Shown: piece by piece, positions 1-8,064 of the stretch
Layout of the letters: each line of letters begins with the position of its first letter
Numbering within the stretch: the first letter of the stretch is position 1
Source of the DNA: Nocardioides massiliensis
Lineage (GTDB): Bacteria > Actinomycetota > Actinomycetes > Propionibacteriales > Nocardioidaceae
DNA: 64,000 nucleotides
Assembly (NCBI RefSeq): GCF_030811215.1
Contig: NZ_JAUSQM010000001.1
Span: forward strand, 3,744,001-3,808,000
Reading direction: 5' to 3'
The notes under the pieces: generated by a model
Databases searched by the model: none
Told to the model about the DNA's origin: nothing
The model's input: the letters and a program-made list of their open reading frames with translations, nothing else
Made by a program: the position numbers and the translations under genes

Positions 1-547
1 GGCGGCGTTGCTCGCGTTGGGCGAAGAGTTCGGTGTCGAACTTCTTGATTGCCTCATCGACGAGCTGCGGGGCGGCGTTGTTGGGCTTGCGCTTCTGCAG
101 GCGGTGCGTCAGCTGCGCATCGACCCAGGTTGCGCCCTCGAAGCTCAGCGTGCGGGTCTCCTTGGCCACGGCCCGGACCCGCCACGCTTCGGTCTTGCCC
201 TCGACCATCTGCGCCCACAGGCGCGGAAGGCGGTGGGCGATCTCGATCGCGTCTCCGAGCAGCTGGCGGGCGGACTGCAACGGCATGCGCAGGTGTCCGG
301 AGAGCTCGCTGGCGGCGTACTCGCTCAGGATCGGTGCGCCCTCACCCGCGAGCGCCACCATCCGCTCGGGGTCGTGGCGGAACGCTTTCGTGGCCTCGGC
401 CAGGGTGCCGGCTTCGTAGAGGCCGGCGAGGTGGTTGGCGATGAGCAGGTCGTCGACGTCGAGGCGGTCGCGCGTGGCGCGGTTGGAGCGCAGCGTTTCC
501 CAGGCTTCGGCTTTGCCGAAGTTCTCCAGGTCGCCTCGATCGAGCAT
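1..547 (-). CDS. DUF222 / 13E12 repeat family protein (partial, N-terminal part)
   Basis: Reading the complement from the ATG at 545-547 gives 182 uninterrupted codons that run off the window edge. The protein begins MLDRGDLENFGKAEAW and continues with the DUF222 pattern (ANHLAGLYEAGTL, SEYAASELSGHLRMPLQSAR, LPRLWAQMVEGKTEAWRVR, THRLQKRKP). DUF222 proteins are the 13E12 repeat family of actinobacteria and usually carry a C-terminal HNH nuclease domain, which would lie outside the window; that part is inferred. Function in the cell is not established for the family. A cluster of inverted repeats sits directly upstream of the start. The start could lie elsewhere because no clear ribosome binding site precedes this ATG. 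Confidence 0.8.
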   Translation of the reverse strand, partial: MLDRGDLENFGKAEAWETLRSNRATRDRLDVDDLLIANHLAGLYEAGTLAEATKAFRHDPERMVALAGEGAPILSEYAASELSGHLRMPLQSARQLLGDAIEIAHRLPRLWAQMVEGKTEAWRVRAVAKETRTLSFEGATWVDAQLTHRLQKRKPNNAAPQLVDEAIKKFDTELFAQREQRR

Positions 548-586
548 GGTCTTAGTGAAACAGGCGGCGCCGACAGTCACCCTGGC

Positions 587-697
587 CTCGATACACCGGT
601 CACCGGGTTGGTCGAGTGCCGCGAACGAAGTGAGTGGTGTATCGAGACCCCCATGGTTGAGCGGGAACGCCACCCCCACGAGTCTCGATACACCGGT
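587..697. repeat. Inverted-repeat cluster beside the DUF222 gene
   Basis: CTCGATACACCGGT occurs at 587-600 and again at 684-697, and the complement GGTGTATCGAGAC lies between them at 636-648. The 636-648 arm can pair with 587-597 (11 bp) or with 682-694 (13 bp), so two alternative hairpins share one arm. The internal GCGAACGAAGTGAGT is of the kind seen in dispersed palindromic repeats of actinobacterial genomes, which often flank 13E12-type genes. The 205 bases from 548 to 752 contain nothing else recognisable. Confidence 0.75.
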
Positions 698-752
698 CTC
701 GGCCAGCGCCTCGACCGGCACTCGACCACCTCACTACGGCCGCGAACCGCTC

Positions 753-1220
753 CTAGTCGGACTCGTACGGGTACCCGTGCGCGGTGAAGGCCTCGCGGAC
801 GGCGTCCTTGCTGGCCTCGACCTTCTTGGCGAACAGCACGCGGCCCTCGCGCCCGTCGATGTGGACCTTGCCGCCGTCGCGGTGGACCCCGGTGATCTCG
901 CTGCGGGCGAGGGTGCGGCGGTCGGAGCCGTGGGTGATGACCACGGCGTCAGGACCGATCTCGAGGCGGTACTCGTCCTCCACGACGACGACGGCGAGGA
1001 CCAGGCCGAGGAGGAGACCGACGGCCGGACGCGCGACGTGCATCCACGGGTCGTCGAGGCCACCCATCCAGCTCAACGCGTCGCCGAACGGCACGAACGG
1101 GAGGTCGGCCAGCCACTGCGCGACCCATGGCGTCACGCCGAGCAGGATCGCGCCACCGAGGCTGAAGAGCACGAAGATCCAGATACGGTCCTCGCGGGTG
1201 TAGCCGAGGGTCGTGGTCAC
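753..1220 (-). CDS. YqeB-like membrane protein with PH-like domain
   Basis: A 155-residue protein with a GTG start. Two hydrophobic segments (about residues 12-34 and 63-82, the second being ARPAVGLLLGLVLAVVVV) are followed by a basic/acidic soluble domain of about 70 residues with the strand pattern RLEIGPDAVVITHGSDRRTL. This layout, two membrane helices followed by a PH-like beta domain, resembles the YqeB family, whose role is unknown. It is convergent with nothing and transcribed away from the FKBP gene, with 58 bases between the two start codons. Assignment to YqeB rests on layout only. Confidence 0.7.
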   Translation of the reverse strand: MTTTLGYTREDRIWIFVLFSLGGAILLGVTPWVAQWLADLPFVPFGDALSWMGGLDDPWMHVARPAVGLLLGLVLAVVVVEDEYRLEIGPDAVVITHGSDRRTLARSEITGVHRDGGKVHIDGREGRVLFAKKVEASKDAVREAFTAHGYPYESD

Positions 1221-1266
1221 CCCGGCAGGCTAGACCCCGCGACGGCGCGCCGCATCCGGGAGCCCG

Positions 1267-1278
1267 TAGGGTCGAGAT
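1267..1278 (+). promoter_or_regulatory. -10 box of a probably leaderless FKBP transcript
   Basis: TAGGGT at 1267-1272 is followed by six bases and then the ATG at 1279. In actinobacteria a TAnnnT hexamer 6-7 bases before a start codon marks a leaderless mRNA. No Shine-Dalgarno sequence is present, which supports this. Confidence 0.5.
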
Positions 1279-1647
1279 ATGAGCGAGAAGCCTGAGATCG
1301 ACTTCCCCGGCGAGGTCCCCTCCGACCTGGTCATCACCGACATCACCGAGGGCGACGGACCCGTCGCCGCGGCCGGCCAGACGGTGCGCGTGCACTACGT
1401 CGGCGTCGCGCACTCCACCGGCGAGGAGTTCGACGCCAGCTACAACCGCGGCGAGCCGCTGACCTTCCGCCTCGGCATCGGCCAGGTCATCAGCGGCTGG
1501 GACACCGGCGTGCAGGGCATGAAGGTCGGCGGGCGGCGCCAGCTCGTCATCCCGCCGCACCTCGGGTACGGCGATCGCGGCGCGGGCGGCGTGATCAAGC
1601 CCGGCGAGACGCTGATCTTCGTCGTCGACCTGCTCGCGGTCAGCTGA
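1279..1647 (+). CDS. FKBP-type peptidyl-prolyl cis-trans isomerase
   Basis: 122 residues, the usual size of a minimal cytoplasmic FKBP. It catalyses cis-trans isomerisation of X-Pro bonds in folding proteins. The FKBP core is complete: VRVHYVGVAHSTGEEFDASY, the FRLGIGQVISGWDTGVQGMK segment that lines the active site, RRQLVIPPHLGYGDRG, and the closing GETLIFVVDLLAV strand. There is no signal peptide, so it acts in the cytoplasm. It stands alone in its direction and appears to be translated from a leaderless transcript. Homologues are ubiquitous in actinobacteria. Confidence 0.95.
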   Translation: MSEKPEIDFPGEVPSDLVITDITEGDGPVAAAGQTVRVHYVGVAHSTGEEFDASYNRGEPLTFRLGIGQVISGWDTGVQGMKVGGRRQLVIPPHLGYGDRGAGGVIKPGETLIFVVDLLAVS

Positions 1648-1653
1648 CCTGAC

Positions 1654-1890
1654 CTACCAGGGGAGGTCGTCTGCGACCGGTCCGGCCGTGACCCGCACGA
1701 CCTCCCCGCCCAACTGGACCTCGTCACCGGGCCGCAGCTGCCGCCCGCGACGGGTCTCCACCTCGCCGTTGACCTGGACCTGGCCGTCCGCGATGACCTG
1801 CTTGGCGTCCGCGCCGGCGTCCACGAGGTCGGCGAGCTTGAGGAACTGCCCCAGGCGGATCGACTCGTCACGCAACCCCACGTCTCGCAT
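1654..1890 (-). CDS. Small S4-domain RNA-binding protein (YbcJ/YaaA type)
   Basis: 78 residues, almost entirely one S4 domain: IRLGQFLKLADLVDAGADAK, VIADGQVQVNGEVETRRGRQ and LRPGDEVQLGGEVVRV. S4 domains bind structured RNA, and proteins of this size belong to the YbcJ/YaaA group thought to act on rRNA or tRNA. It is convergent with the FKBP gene (6 bases apart). No catalytic domain is fused, so any role is limited to RNA binding. Confidence 0.88.
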   Translation of the reverse strand: MRDVGLRDESIRLGQFLKLADLVDAGADAKQVIADGQVQVNGEVETRRGRQLRPGDEVQLGGEVVRVTAGPVADDLPW

Positions 1891-1952
1891 GTCTCGACTC
1901 TAGCGACGCGAAATCCGGTTGCCGCAGCCCGCCGCCCGCGCCAGTCTCGTCC

Positions 1953-2132
1953 GGTGTTCATCCGACGAGAGATCCGGCCTACTACACGCGGTTCGGCTTC
2001 GTCCCCGCGAGCTCGTTGAGCATCACGGCTCCGGATCCCGCGTGGGGCGACTACTTCCAAGCCCGGCCGCTGACGGCGTACGACGGTCGCGGCGGCGCGT
2101 TCCGCTACGCCGCTCCGTTCGACCGGCTGTAG
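1953..2132 (+). pseudogene. Remnant of a GNAT N-acetyltransferase (C-terminal end only)
   Basis: In the frame ending at the TAG of 2130-2132 the translation reads HPTRDPAYYTRFGFVPASSL, then DPAWGDYFQARPLTAYDGRG and FRYAAPFDRL. This is the C-terminal end of a GNAT acetyltransferase, including the YYxRFGFVPA strand-helix of the acetyl-CoA fold. No start codon or N-terminal half exists upstream: the frame runs back into the S4 gene promoter region without family similarity. It is therefore a decayed fragment of about 55 codons with no expected product. Confidence 0.72.
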
Positions 2133-2152
2133 CCGCCGGCGTCACGACGCCG

Positions 2153-3409
2153 TCACAGCACCTCGCTGATGGCATGGATCAGCAGACCCACGAGCCCGCC
2201 GACGACGGTGCCGTTGATCCGGATGAACTGCAGGTCGCGCCCGACATGCAGCTCGATCTTGCGCGCCGCCTCGTCGCCGTCCCACTTCTCGATCGTGGTC
2301 GTGATGACAGTCGTCAGCTCGCTGCCGTAGCGCTCGATGGCGAACACCGCCGCGTCCGCGACACGGCGGTCGAACCGCTCGCGCAGCGCTGCGTCGGTCA
2401 CGAGCAGCTCGCCGAACCGCTGCACCTCCGTCAGCGCCCTTCGGCGTACGGCGCCCTCGGGGTCCTCGAGTGCGTCGCGCAGGGCCGTGCGCAAGCCGGT
2501 CCACAACGACAGGCCGCTGTCGACCAGCGCAGGCTGCGCCAGGATCCGCTCCTTGAGTCGCTCCGCACGCTCCTGGGTCTCCGCGTCCTCGAGCAGGTCG
2601 GTTGCGAGCTGGGCGAGCAGGCTGTCGAGGGCGAGCCGTGCCGAGTGCCGCGGGTCGTCGCGGATGTCGGCCATCCACCGCACCGCCTCGGTGTGCAACC
2701 GACGGGTCACCGCGTCGTTGAGCCGTTCGGGGGCCCACCAGGGCGCCCGCTCGGCGATCACGTCGGTGAACGTGTCGCCGTGCAGCGTCAACCAGCGGTA
2801 GCCCTCCTCGACGACCAGGTCGACGAGGCCGTGGTGGGCACCGTCGCGCACCACCTCGGCGAGCAGGCTGCCGGCGACGGGACTGATGGGTTCGCTGCGC
2901 AGCCGCGGAAGGATCGCCTCCTCCACGAGCGCTCGGACGTCGTCGTCGCGGACCTTCGTCAGCCCCAGGTGCACGAGAGTGGCCGCCTCGTCGACCACGC
3001 GGCGCGCGTGCCGCTCCTCGCGCAGCCACCGACCGACGCGCACCGTCACCTCAGCGGACTCGACGCGCTCGCGCACGATGCCGGCGTGCAGGAAGTTCTC
3101 TCCCACGAACTCCTCCAGCCCGCGGCCCAGCATCTCCTTCTTGCGCGGGATGAGGGCGGTGTGCGGGATGGGGATGCCCAGGGGATGGCGGAACAACGCG
3201 GTGACCGCGAACCAGTCGGCGATCGCGCCGACCATCGACGCCTCCGCGGCCGCGTTGACGTAGCCCCACGCGCCGCCGTCACCGTGGGTGAGCACGTAGA
3301 CGATCGCCGCGATCACGAGCAGCGAGCTCGCGACCGCGCGCATCCGGCGCAGGGCGCGCCTGCGCTCCTGCTCCGCTGCGGGGTCCCCCGCGACCAGTGG
3401 TATCGACAT
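2153..3409 (-). CDS. DUF445 family membrane-associated protein
   Basis: 418 residues from MSIPLVAGDPAAEQERRRAL. An N-terminal helix (SSLLVIAAIVYVLTHG) is followed by the DUF445 hallmark GAIADWFAVTALFRHPLGIP and IPHTALIPRKKEMLGRGLEE, then a long helical region, and a final hydrophobic helix ending in GGLVGLLIHAISEVL. DUF445 proteins are predicted inner-membrane proteins with a large helical domain; the function is not known. It is divergent from the cytidylyltransferase gene. An upstream in-frame codon seven residues earlier exists but falls at the edge of the shared intergenic region. Confidence 0.85.
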   Translation of the reverse strand: MSIPLVAGDPAAEQERRRALRRMRAVASSLLVIAAIVYVLTHGDGGAWGYVNAAAEASMVGAIADWFAVTALFRHPLGIPIPHTALIPRKKEMLGRGLEEFVGENFLHAGIVRERVESAEVTVRVGRWLREERHARRVVDEAATLVHLGLTKVRDDDVRALVEEAILPRLRSEPISPVAGSLLAEVVRDGAHHGLVDLVVEEGYRWLTLHGDTFTDVIAERAPWWAPERLNDAVTRRLHTEAVRWMADIRDDPRHSARLALDSLLAQLATDLLEDAETQERAERLKERILAQPALVDSGLSLWTGLRTALRDALEDPEGAVRRRALTEVQRFGELLVTDAALRERFDRRVADAAVFAIERYGSELTTVITTTIEKWDGDEAARKIELHVGRDLQFIRINGTVVGGLVGLLIHAISEVL

Positions 3410-3462
3410 CGGCGCGAACCTACCGCGCACCTCGCAGCGCCATGCGTGGAAGGATGCGCGCC

Positions 3463-3873
3463 ATGACCGATCGCCCCACCACCGTCGTCACGTTCGGGAC
3501 CTTCGACGTCTTCCACGTCGGGCACCTGCGCGTGATCCAGCGCGCGGCGTCCCTCGGCGACCGGCTCATCGTCGGCGTCTCCTCCGACGCGCTCAACGCC
3601 AAGAAGAAGGGCCGCGCTCCCGTCTTCTCCCAGGGTGAGCGGATGGAGATCGTGGCCTCCCTCAAGCCCGTCTCCTCGGTCTTCCTCGAGGAGAGCCTCG
3701 AGCAGAAGCGCGAATACCTCCTCACCCACCAGGCCGACGTGCTGGTCATGGGTGACGACTGGGCCGGCCGGTTCGACGACCTGGGCGACATCTGCGAGAT
3801 CGTCTATCTGCCGCGCACACCGGCCATCTCGACCACCGCGCTGATCGAGAAGATCGCCGACCTCAGCGGCTGA
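3463..3873 (+). CDS. tagD: Glycerol-3-phosphate cytidylyltransferase family protein (TagD-like)
   Basis: 136 residues, the size of TagD. The cytidylyltransferase signature is complete: GTFDVFHVGHLRVIQRA (the HxGH nucleotide-binding motif) and the C-terminal PRTPAISTTALIEKI, matching the conserved RTxgISTT loop. Such enzymes make CDP-glycerol or similar CDP-activated alcohols from CTP and a phosphoalcohol. The start is fixed by GGAAGGA at 3448-3454, eight bases before the ATG. No wall teichoic acid genes lie nearby, so the acceptor substrate is uncertain. A GC-rich 6-bp hairpin (3891-3906) follows the gene. Confidence 0.85.
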   Translation: MTDRPTTVVTFGTFDVFHVGHLRVIQRAASLGDRLIVGVSSDALNAKKKGRAPVFSQGERMEIVASLKPVSSVFLEESLEQKREYLLTHQADVLVMGDDWAGRFDDLGDICEIVYLPRTPAISTTALIEKIADLSG

Positions 3874-3890
3874 CACCGAATCTTCACCGC

Positions 3891-3906
3891 ACGCGCCCCC
3901 GCGCGT
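3891..3906 (+). terminator. Short GC-rich hairpin after tagD
   Basis: ACGCGC, a CCCC loop and GCGCGT form a perfect 6-bp stem 17 bases after the tagD stop. There is no T tract, so termination is only suggested. Confidence 0.3.
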
Positions 3907-3990
3907 TACAGAGCGTTACGGGGGTGAAATCTCGCTCGCGCACCATCCTCTCAACGGGTCACCACCCACCCCGCACGAGAGGAGCCCACC

Positions 3991-4149
3991 ATGGCCGAGC
4001 ACGACGACATCACCGCCCGCCACCGCACCTCCGCACGTCCCCAGCACGGACGCGCCGGACTCCCGAGCACGCTGTCGCGACGTGAGGAGATGCGCGAGAT
4101 CCTGCCGCTGGCCGATCACCTGGCCCAGGCGGTCACCTGGGGGGTGTGA
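3991..4149 (+). CDS. Small hypothetical protein (52 aa)
   Basis: An ATG at 3991 is preceded by GAGAGGAG (about 3977-3984), a strong ribosome binding site, and opens a 53-codon frame ending in TGA at 4149. The product MAEHDDITARHRTSARPQHG is polar and charged at its start and has an amphipathic helix near its end (SRREEMREILPLADHLAQAV). No membrane segment, metal motif or known family was recognised. The strong initiation signal is the main reason for calling it. It lies convergent to the LysE gene, 13 bases away. Confidence 0.5.
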   Translation: MAEHDDITARHRTSARPQHGRAGLPSTLSRREEMREILPLADHLAQAVTWGV

Positions 4150-4162
4150 ACCGGTCGCTCGG

Positions 4163-4786
4163 TCACAGACCGAGCGCCACCGGCCCGAACTCCACCCCCA
4201 TGGCGACGCCGGCACCGACGAGGAGCGCCCCTGCCACCACCAGGGCTCGTCGGTAGCCGGCGTCGCGCATGCGGCGGCGCCCCATCCCCACGAGCAGGGC
4301 CAGCACCGCCTTCGCTCCCACGATGCCGACGTAGAACGCGACCACGAAGATCGCACCCACGCTGAGGGAGTCGCGTCCATAGGAGATCGCGAGCGGACCG
4401 AGCACGGTCAGCCACGACACCCACGGGTGCGGGCTCACGATGTTGACCAGGAAGGCGCGGCGCAGCGTCACCCACGCCGGCTCCCGCACCAGCTCCCCTG
4501 CGGCCAGCGTCGCGGCACGGGCGTCCAGGACCGTGCGTACGCCGATCGCCACGACCAGCACGGCGCCCACGAGTCCCAGCACCGCCAGTGGCCGCTCGGG
4601 CACCTGTCGCAGCAACGTCAGCGCCAGCACCACCACGAGCGCGTCGGACAGCACCGGCACCCCGGCCGTCAGCAGACCGGCGCGTACGCCGGAGCGCAGC
4701 GTGACCGTGACGACCAGCACGAGCAGCGGGCCCGGCCCCACGCCGGCGGCGGCACCCAGGGCCAGGCCGGCCAGGAGTCCATCCAC
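4163..4786 (-). CDS. LysE family amino-acid exporter
   Basis: About 207 residues with five to six hydrophobic helices. The opening LAGLALGAAAGVGPGPLLVL matches the LysE/RhtB pattern (GxxxGPxPGP region), followed by GLLTAGVPVLSDALVVVLAL and the later VNIVSPHPWVSWLTVLGPL loop typical of the family. Members export basic or neutral amino acids. The GTG at 4784-4786 places the first helix at the N terminus; longer readings add a non-hydrophobic extension overlapping the divergent reductase and are unlikely. Substrate is unknown. Confidence 0.82.
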   Translation of the reverse strand: MDGLLAGLALGAAAGVGPGPLLVLVVTVTLRSGVRAGLLTAGVPVLSDALVVVLALTLLRQVPERPLAVLGLVGAVLVVAIGVRTVLDARAATLAAGELVREPAWVTLRRAFLVNIVSPHPWVSWLTVLGPLAISYGRDSLSVGAIFVVAFYVGIVGAKAVLALLVGMGRRRMRDAGYRRALVVAGALLVGAGVAMGVEFGPVALGL

Positions 4787-4823
4787 CTGCGGCAGCGTAG
4801 TGCCCTGTGCCAGGCTGCGGCCC

Positions 4824-6800
4824 GTGATCCACGACGCACCCGCCGCCGGGTTCCCGCACCTGCTCGCACCCGGTCGGATCGGCTCGATGGAGATCCGCAA
4901 CCGCGTCGTGATGTCGCCGATGGAGACGCTCTACGGCACCCCGGAGGGTCTGCCGTCGGAGCGCACCCGCGCCTACTTCGCCGCCCGCGCACGCGGCGGG
5001 GTCGGCCTGATCACCGTCGGCGCTACCGGGATCGACCATCGCCACCCCGAGACACCCGGCGGGCTCCACATCGCCACCGACGACGCCGTCGCCGCGCACC
5101 GGGCGCTCGTCGAGGAGGTCCACGCCCACGGCGCACGGATCCAGCCGCAGATCGTGCACGCCGGACCCGACGGGCTCGGGCCGGAGATGTTCGGCGTCGA
5201 CTCCCTGGGCCCGTCGGTCGTGGCGTCGTACCTCACCGGTCGACCCTCGCGGCCGCTCGAGGAGGCGGAGATCGCGGGTCTGCTCGACCAGTACCGCGCC
5301 GCCGCCCGCCGGGTGCGCGAGGCCGGGTACGACGGACTCGAGCTGCACGCCGCCCACGGCTACATGATGCTCGGCTCGTTCCTCGCCCCCCAGCGCAACC
5401 GGCGCACCGACGGCTATCGCGGCGACCGCCCCGAGGGGCGGCTGCGCCTGCTGCTCGAGGCCCTCGCGGCGATCCGCTCGGAGGTCGGCACCGACTTCCC
5501 GGTGACGCTGCGCATCTCCGGCTACGAGCGCGTCGCGGGCGGGCGCCCGATGTGGGAGACCGCCCGCTCCGCCCCGACCCTGGTGGCCGCCGGTGTCGAC
5601 GCCTTCCACGTCAGCGGTGGCGTGATCGACCGCTATGTGACCCGGATGGTCAACGGCGCCGACGACGGCGACGGCCTCAACGTCGGCGCCGCCGCGGCCG
5701 TCCGCGAGGTCGTCGACGTCCCGGTTATCGCGGTCGGACGCATCCACGACCCGGCCCTGGCGGAGCGGGTCCTGGCCGAGGGACGCGCCGACTTCGTCGC
5801 CATGGCCCGTCCGCTGCTGGCCGACCCCGAGCTGCCCGCCAAGCTGGCATCGGGCAGCGCCGCCCGCGTCCGGCAGTGCATCAGCTGCGAGAACTGCATC
5901 GACGCGATGGAGCTGCGCTTCAGCGTCGACTGTGCGGTCAACCCGCGCACGGGCCGCGAGCTCGAGCTCACGCCGCTCCCCTCCGCCGTACGCCGACACG
6001 TGGTCGTCGTCGGCGGTGGGCCGGCCGGCCTGGAGGCCGCACGGGTCGCGGCCCTGCGCGGGCATCGCGTGTCGCTGCTCGAGCGCAGCGACCACCTCGG
6101 CGGCGCGCTGGCCCTGTCGGCCGTCGTGCACCCCGAGAACGCGCCCTTCCTCGCTTGGCTGCGGGCCGAGGTCGAGGCCGCGCCCGGCATCGACCTGCAC
6201 CTGGGGACCGAGGCCGACGCCGCCTCGATCGCCGACCTCGCTCCCGACGCTGTCGTCGTCGCCACCGGTGGCCGGGTCGTCGCCCCCGCGTTCGAAGGCG
6301 CGGGACTGGCGCACGTGCGCGACCCCGCCGCAATCCGAGCCTGGCTCGCCGGCACCGGCCCCGAGCCGTCGCCGGGCGCCCGCATCGCCGTCGTCGTCGG
6401 CGGCACGCTGGCGGGCAGCCAGGTCGCCGAGCACCTCGCCGGGCGCGGGCACCGCGTCGCCATCCTGGAGGAGGGGACCACACTCGCGCCCGAGGTCGGC
6501 TGGAAGCGCAGGAGCGAGCACATGGACCGCCTCGACCGGCTCGGTGTCACCGTCCACACCGAGGTCACCCTCGACCGCGTCACCGCAGAGGGTGTCGCGT
6601 TCACCCCCGCGGGCGGGAGTCCGCGGATCCTGCCGGCCGACGAGGTCTGGTTGGCCGGCACCCCCGAGGCCGCGACCGACCTGGCCGACGACCTCGGCGC
6701 CCGCCTGGGCGTGCCCGTCCACGCGATCGGCGACTGCACCGGCCCGCGGCTGATCCAGGGCGCGGTCGAGGACGCCGCCCGGGTCGCCACCGGCCTGTGA
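4824..6800 (+). CDS. NADH:flavin oxidoreductase of the 2,4-dienoyl-CoA reductase (FadH) type
   Basis: 658 residues, close to FadH (about 670). Residues 1-340 form an old-yellow-enzyme barrel (RIGSMEIRNRVVMSPMET near the start, GYDGLELHAAHGYMMLGSFL for the active-site His pair). Cys352, 355, 358 and 370 (CISCENC ... DCAVNP) bind a 4Fe-4S cluster. Two Rossmann segments follow (VVVVGGGPAGLEAARVAALR and VVVGGTLAGSQVAEHLAGRG) for FAD and NAD(P)H. Such enzymes reduce unsaturated acyl-CoA or enones. The GTG at 4824 is chosen because it immediately precedes the conserved HLLAPGRIGSMEIRNR; there is no strong ribosome site. It is divergent from lysE, and its substrate cannot be told from sequence. Confidence 0.88.
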   Translation: MIHDAPAAGFPHLLAPGRIGSMEIRNRVVMSPMETLYGTPEGLPSERTRAYFAARARGGVGLITVGATGIDHRHPETPGGLHIATDDAVAAHRALVEEVHAHGARIQPQIVHAGPDGLGPEMFGVDSLGPSVVASYLTGRPSRPLEEAEIAGLLDQYRAAARRVREAGYDGLELHAAHGYMMLGSFLAPQRNRRTDGYRGDRPEGRLRLLLEALAAIRSEVGTDFPVTLRISGYERVAGGRPMWETARSAPTLVAAGVDAFHVSGGVIDRYVTRMVNGADDGDGLNVGAAAAVREVVDVPVIAVGRIHDPALAERVLAEGRADFVAMARPLLADPELPAKLASGSAARVRQCISCENCIDAMELRFSVDCAVNPRTGRELELTPLPSAVRRHVVVVGGGPAGLEAARVAALRGHRVSLLERSDHLGGALALSAVVHPENAPFLAWLRAEVEAAPGIDLHLGTEADAASIADLAPDAVVVATGGRVVAPAFEGAGLAHVRDPAAIRAWLAGTGPEPSPGARIAVVVGGTLAGSQVAEHLAGRGHRVAILEEGTTLAPEVGWKRRSEHMDRLDRLGVTVHTEVTLDRVTAEGVAFTPAGGSPRILPADEVWLAGTPEAATDLADDLGARLGVPVHAIGDCTGPRLIQGAVEDAARVATGL

Positions 6801-6810
6801 GCGGGCGCTG

Positions 6811-8064
6811 CTACCAGCTGTCGGCGAGCACCCCGGGGGCCACCCCTACCCAGGACATCGCCGTGTCGCCGGTCGCCAACCGGGTGAAGGAGTGCTCGCG
6901 GAAGTCCCACGCCACCAGGTGCCAGCTCTCCTCCCCCAGCTCCATCGTGCGGAAGTCCATCGGTCCCACGAGCAGCAGCACGGTGTCCTCGTCGAGGAAG
7001 CCCTGGGGCCGTAGATGACCGTTGTCGGTGTAGACCGCGCTCCTGTCCCGGATCGGCGCGTAGGCGAGGACCTCGCCGGTGGCGGCGTCGACGACCATCG
7101 GTCCGCCGTTCCCGGGCAGTCCCCCACCCCCGCCGCTCATCGCCATCAGCCCGTGGGCCGTCACGATCCGGTCTCCCCAGTGCAGGAAGCGCGTCTCGCT
7201 CACGACCGTCTCGCCGTCCCACACCCGCAGGTCCTGGTCCTCCCAGCGCCGGTGCACGATCGGTCCTTCCGGGTCGATCGCCAGGCCGGTCCCGTACTCG
7301 CCGCCGTACGGCGCTCGGCGCGACGAGCCGTCGAGACCCACCAGCCAGGTGCCGCGCCAGTGCAGCACGGCGACCTGCTGCTCCCCGGGCATCCAGCGCA
7401 GCTCGGGTGGCCAGTCCGACGGACCGGCGAGGGGGTCGGGCCAGGCGATCGTGCGTTGCTCGCCCGCGGCGAGGTCGACGACGAGGATGCCCGCGTCGGT
7501 GGGATGGGCCAGCAGTCGCCCGTCGTGGCTGAGCGCGGGCGTCACGAGGCGGTTGGTCCCACTGACCGCCTCGACGGTGCCCGGCACCGACCGCCAGGTG
7601 CCGTCGACCGCGAGCAGGCGCACGTCGCGCCCCTCCTCCGGCCAGGCGAGCACTGCCGCCCCGATCGGCTGCTCGAGCACGCTCGGCGCCGTGGCCGGTG
7701 GCTCCACGTCCATCGGGAGGACCGTCTCCCGCACCGGCGCGTCCACGACCGTGAAGGGGTCCCAGCGCGCCAGCACCGGGTCGTGCGTCTCAGCCGGGGC
7801 CGACGCCGTCGGTGCCGGGTCGGGCACGTCGGCCGGCATCAGTCGGTCGGAGCCGTCCATCCGGGTCACGCCGACGACCACGCCCACGACGACGGCGGCC
7901 GCCGCAAGGCTCGCCAGCGTGGCACGACGCCTGGACCGTCGCTGTCGTGCGAGGTCCAGCACCGTCCCGGCGTACGACGGCTCGATCCGGTCGGTCGCTC
8001 GCTCGAGGACCTGCCGCAGACCCGGCTCGGTCGCGCCCTGGTCGCCAGGGTCGTGCTCGGTCAT
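6811..8064 (-). CDS. Membrane-anchored protein with TolB/WD40-like exterior, probable anti-sigma partner
   Basis: 417 residues. A cytoplasmic N terminus of about 50 residues (LRQVLERATDRIEPSYAGTV) is followed by one membrane helix (LASLAAAAVVVGVVVGVT) and a long exterior part with repeated beta motifs (ALSHDGRLLAHPTDAGILVV, LRVWDGETVVSETRFLHWGD) like a TolB/beta-propeller. Its start overlaps the stop of the SigE-family sigma factor by 4 bases (ATGA), so the two are co-translated. The single-helix layout and pairing suggest an anti-sigma or sensor role, but no zinc-binding HxxxCxxC motif is present, so this is inference. Confidence 0.7.
   Translation of the reverse strand: MTEHDPGDQGATEPGLRQVLERATDRIEPSYAGTVLDLARQRRSRRRATLASLAAAAVVVGVVVGVTRMDGSDRLMPADVPDPAPTASAPAETHDPVLARWDPFTVVDAPVRETVLPMDVEPPATAPSVLEQPIGAAVLAWPEEGRDVRLLAVDGTWRSVPGTVEAVSGTNRLVTPALSHDGRLLAHPTDAGILVVDLAAGEQRTIAWPDPLAGPSDWPPELRWMPGEQQVAVLHWRGTWLVGLDGSSRRAPYGGEYGTGLAIDPEGPIVHRRWEDQDLRVWDGETVVSETRFLHWGDRIVTAHGLMAMSGGGGGLPGNGGPMVVDAATGEVLAYAPIRDRSAVYTDNGHLRPQGFLDEDTVLLLVGPMDFRTMELGEESWHLVAWDFREHSFTRLATGDTAMSWVGVAPGVLADSW

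Noticed and set aside
8..787. A 259-codon plus-strand frame at the left edge
   Set aside because: It is antisense to the DUF222 gene and runs through the inverted repeats; the minus strand has the family similarity.
1919..3466. A 515-codon plus-strand frame
   Set aside because: It is antisense to the DUF445 gene, which has recognisable motifs; the plus-strand product has none. Only the separate GNAT frame ending at 2132 is meaningful here.
4082..7018. A 978-codon plus-strand open frame (and an 868-codon minus-strand frame at 4116-6722)
   Set aside because: Both are shadow frames over the flavin oxidoreductase gene: Arg/Pro/Ala-rich low-complexity products with no family motifs, caused by high GC at third positions.
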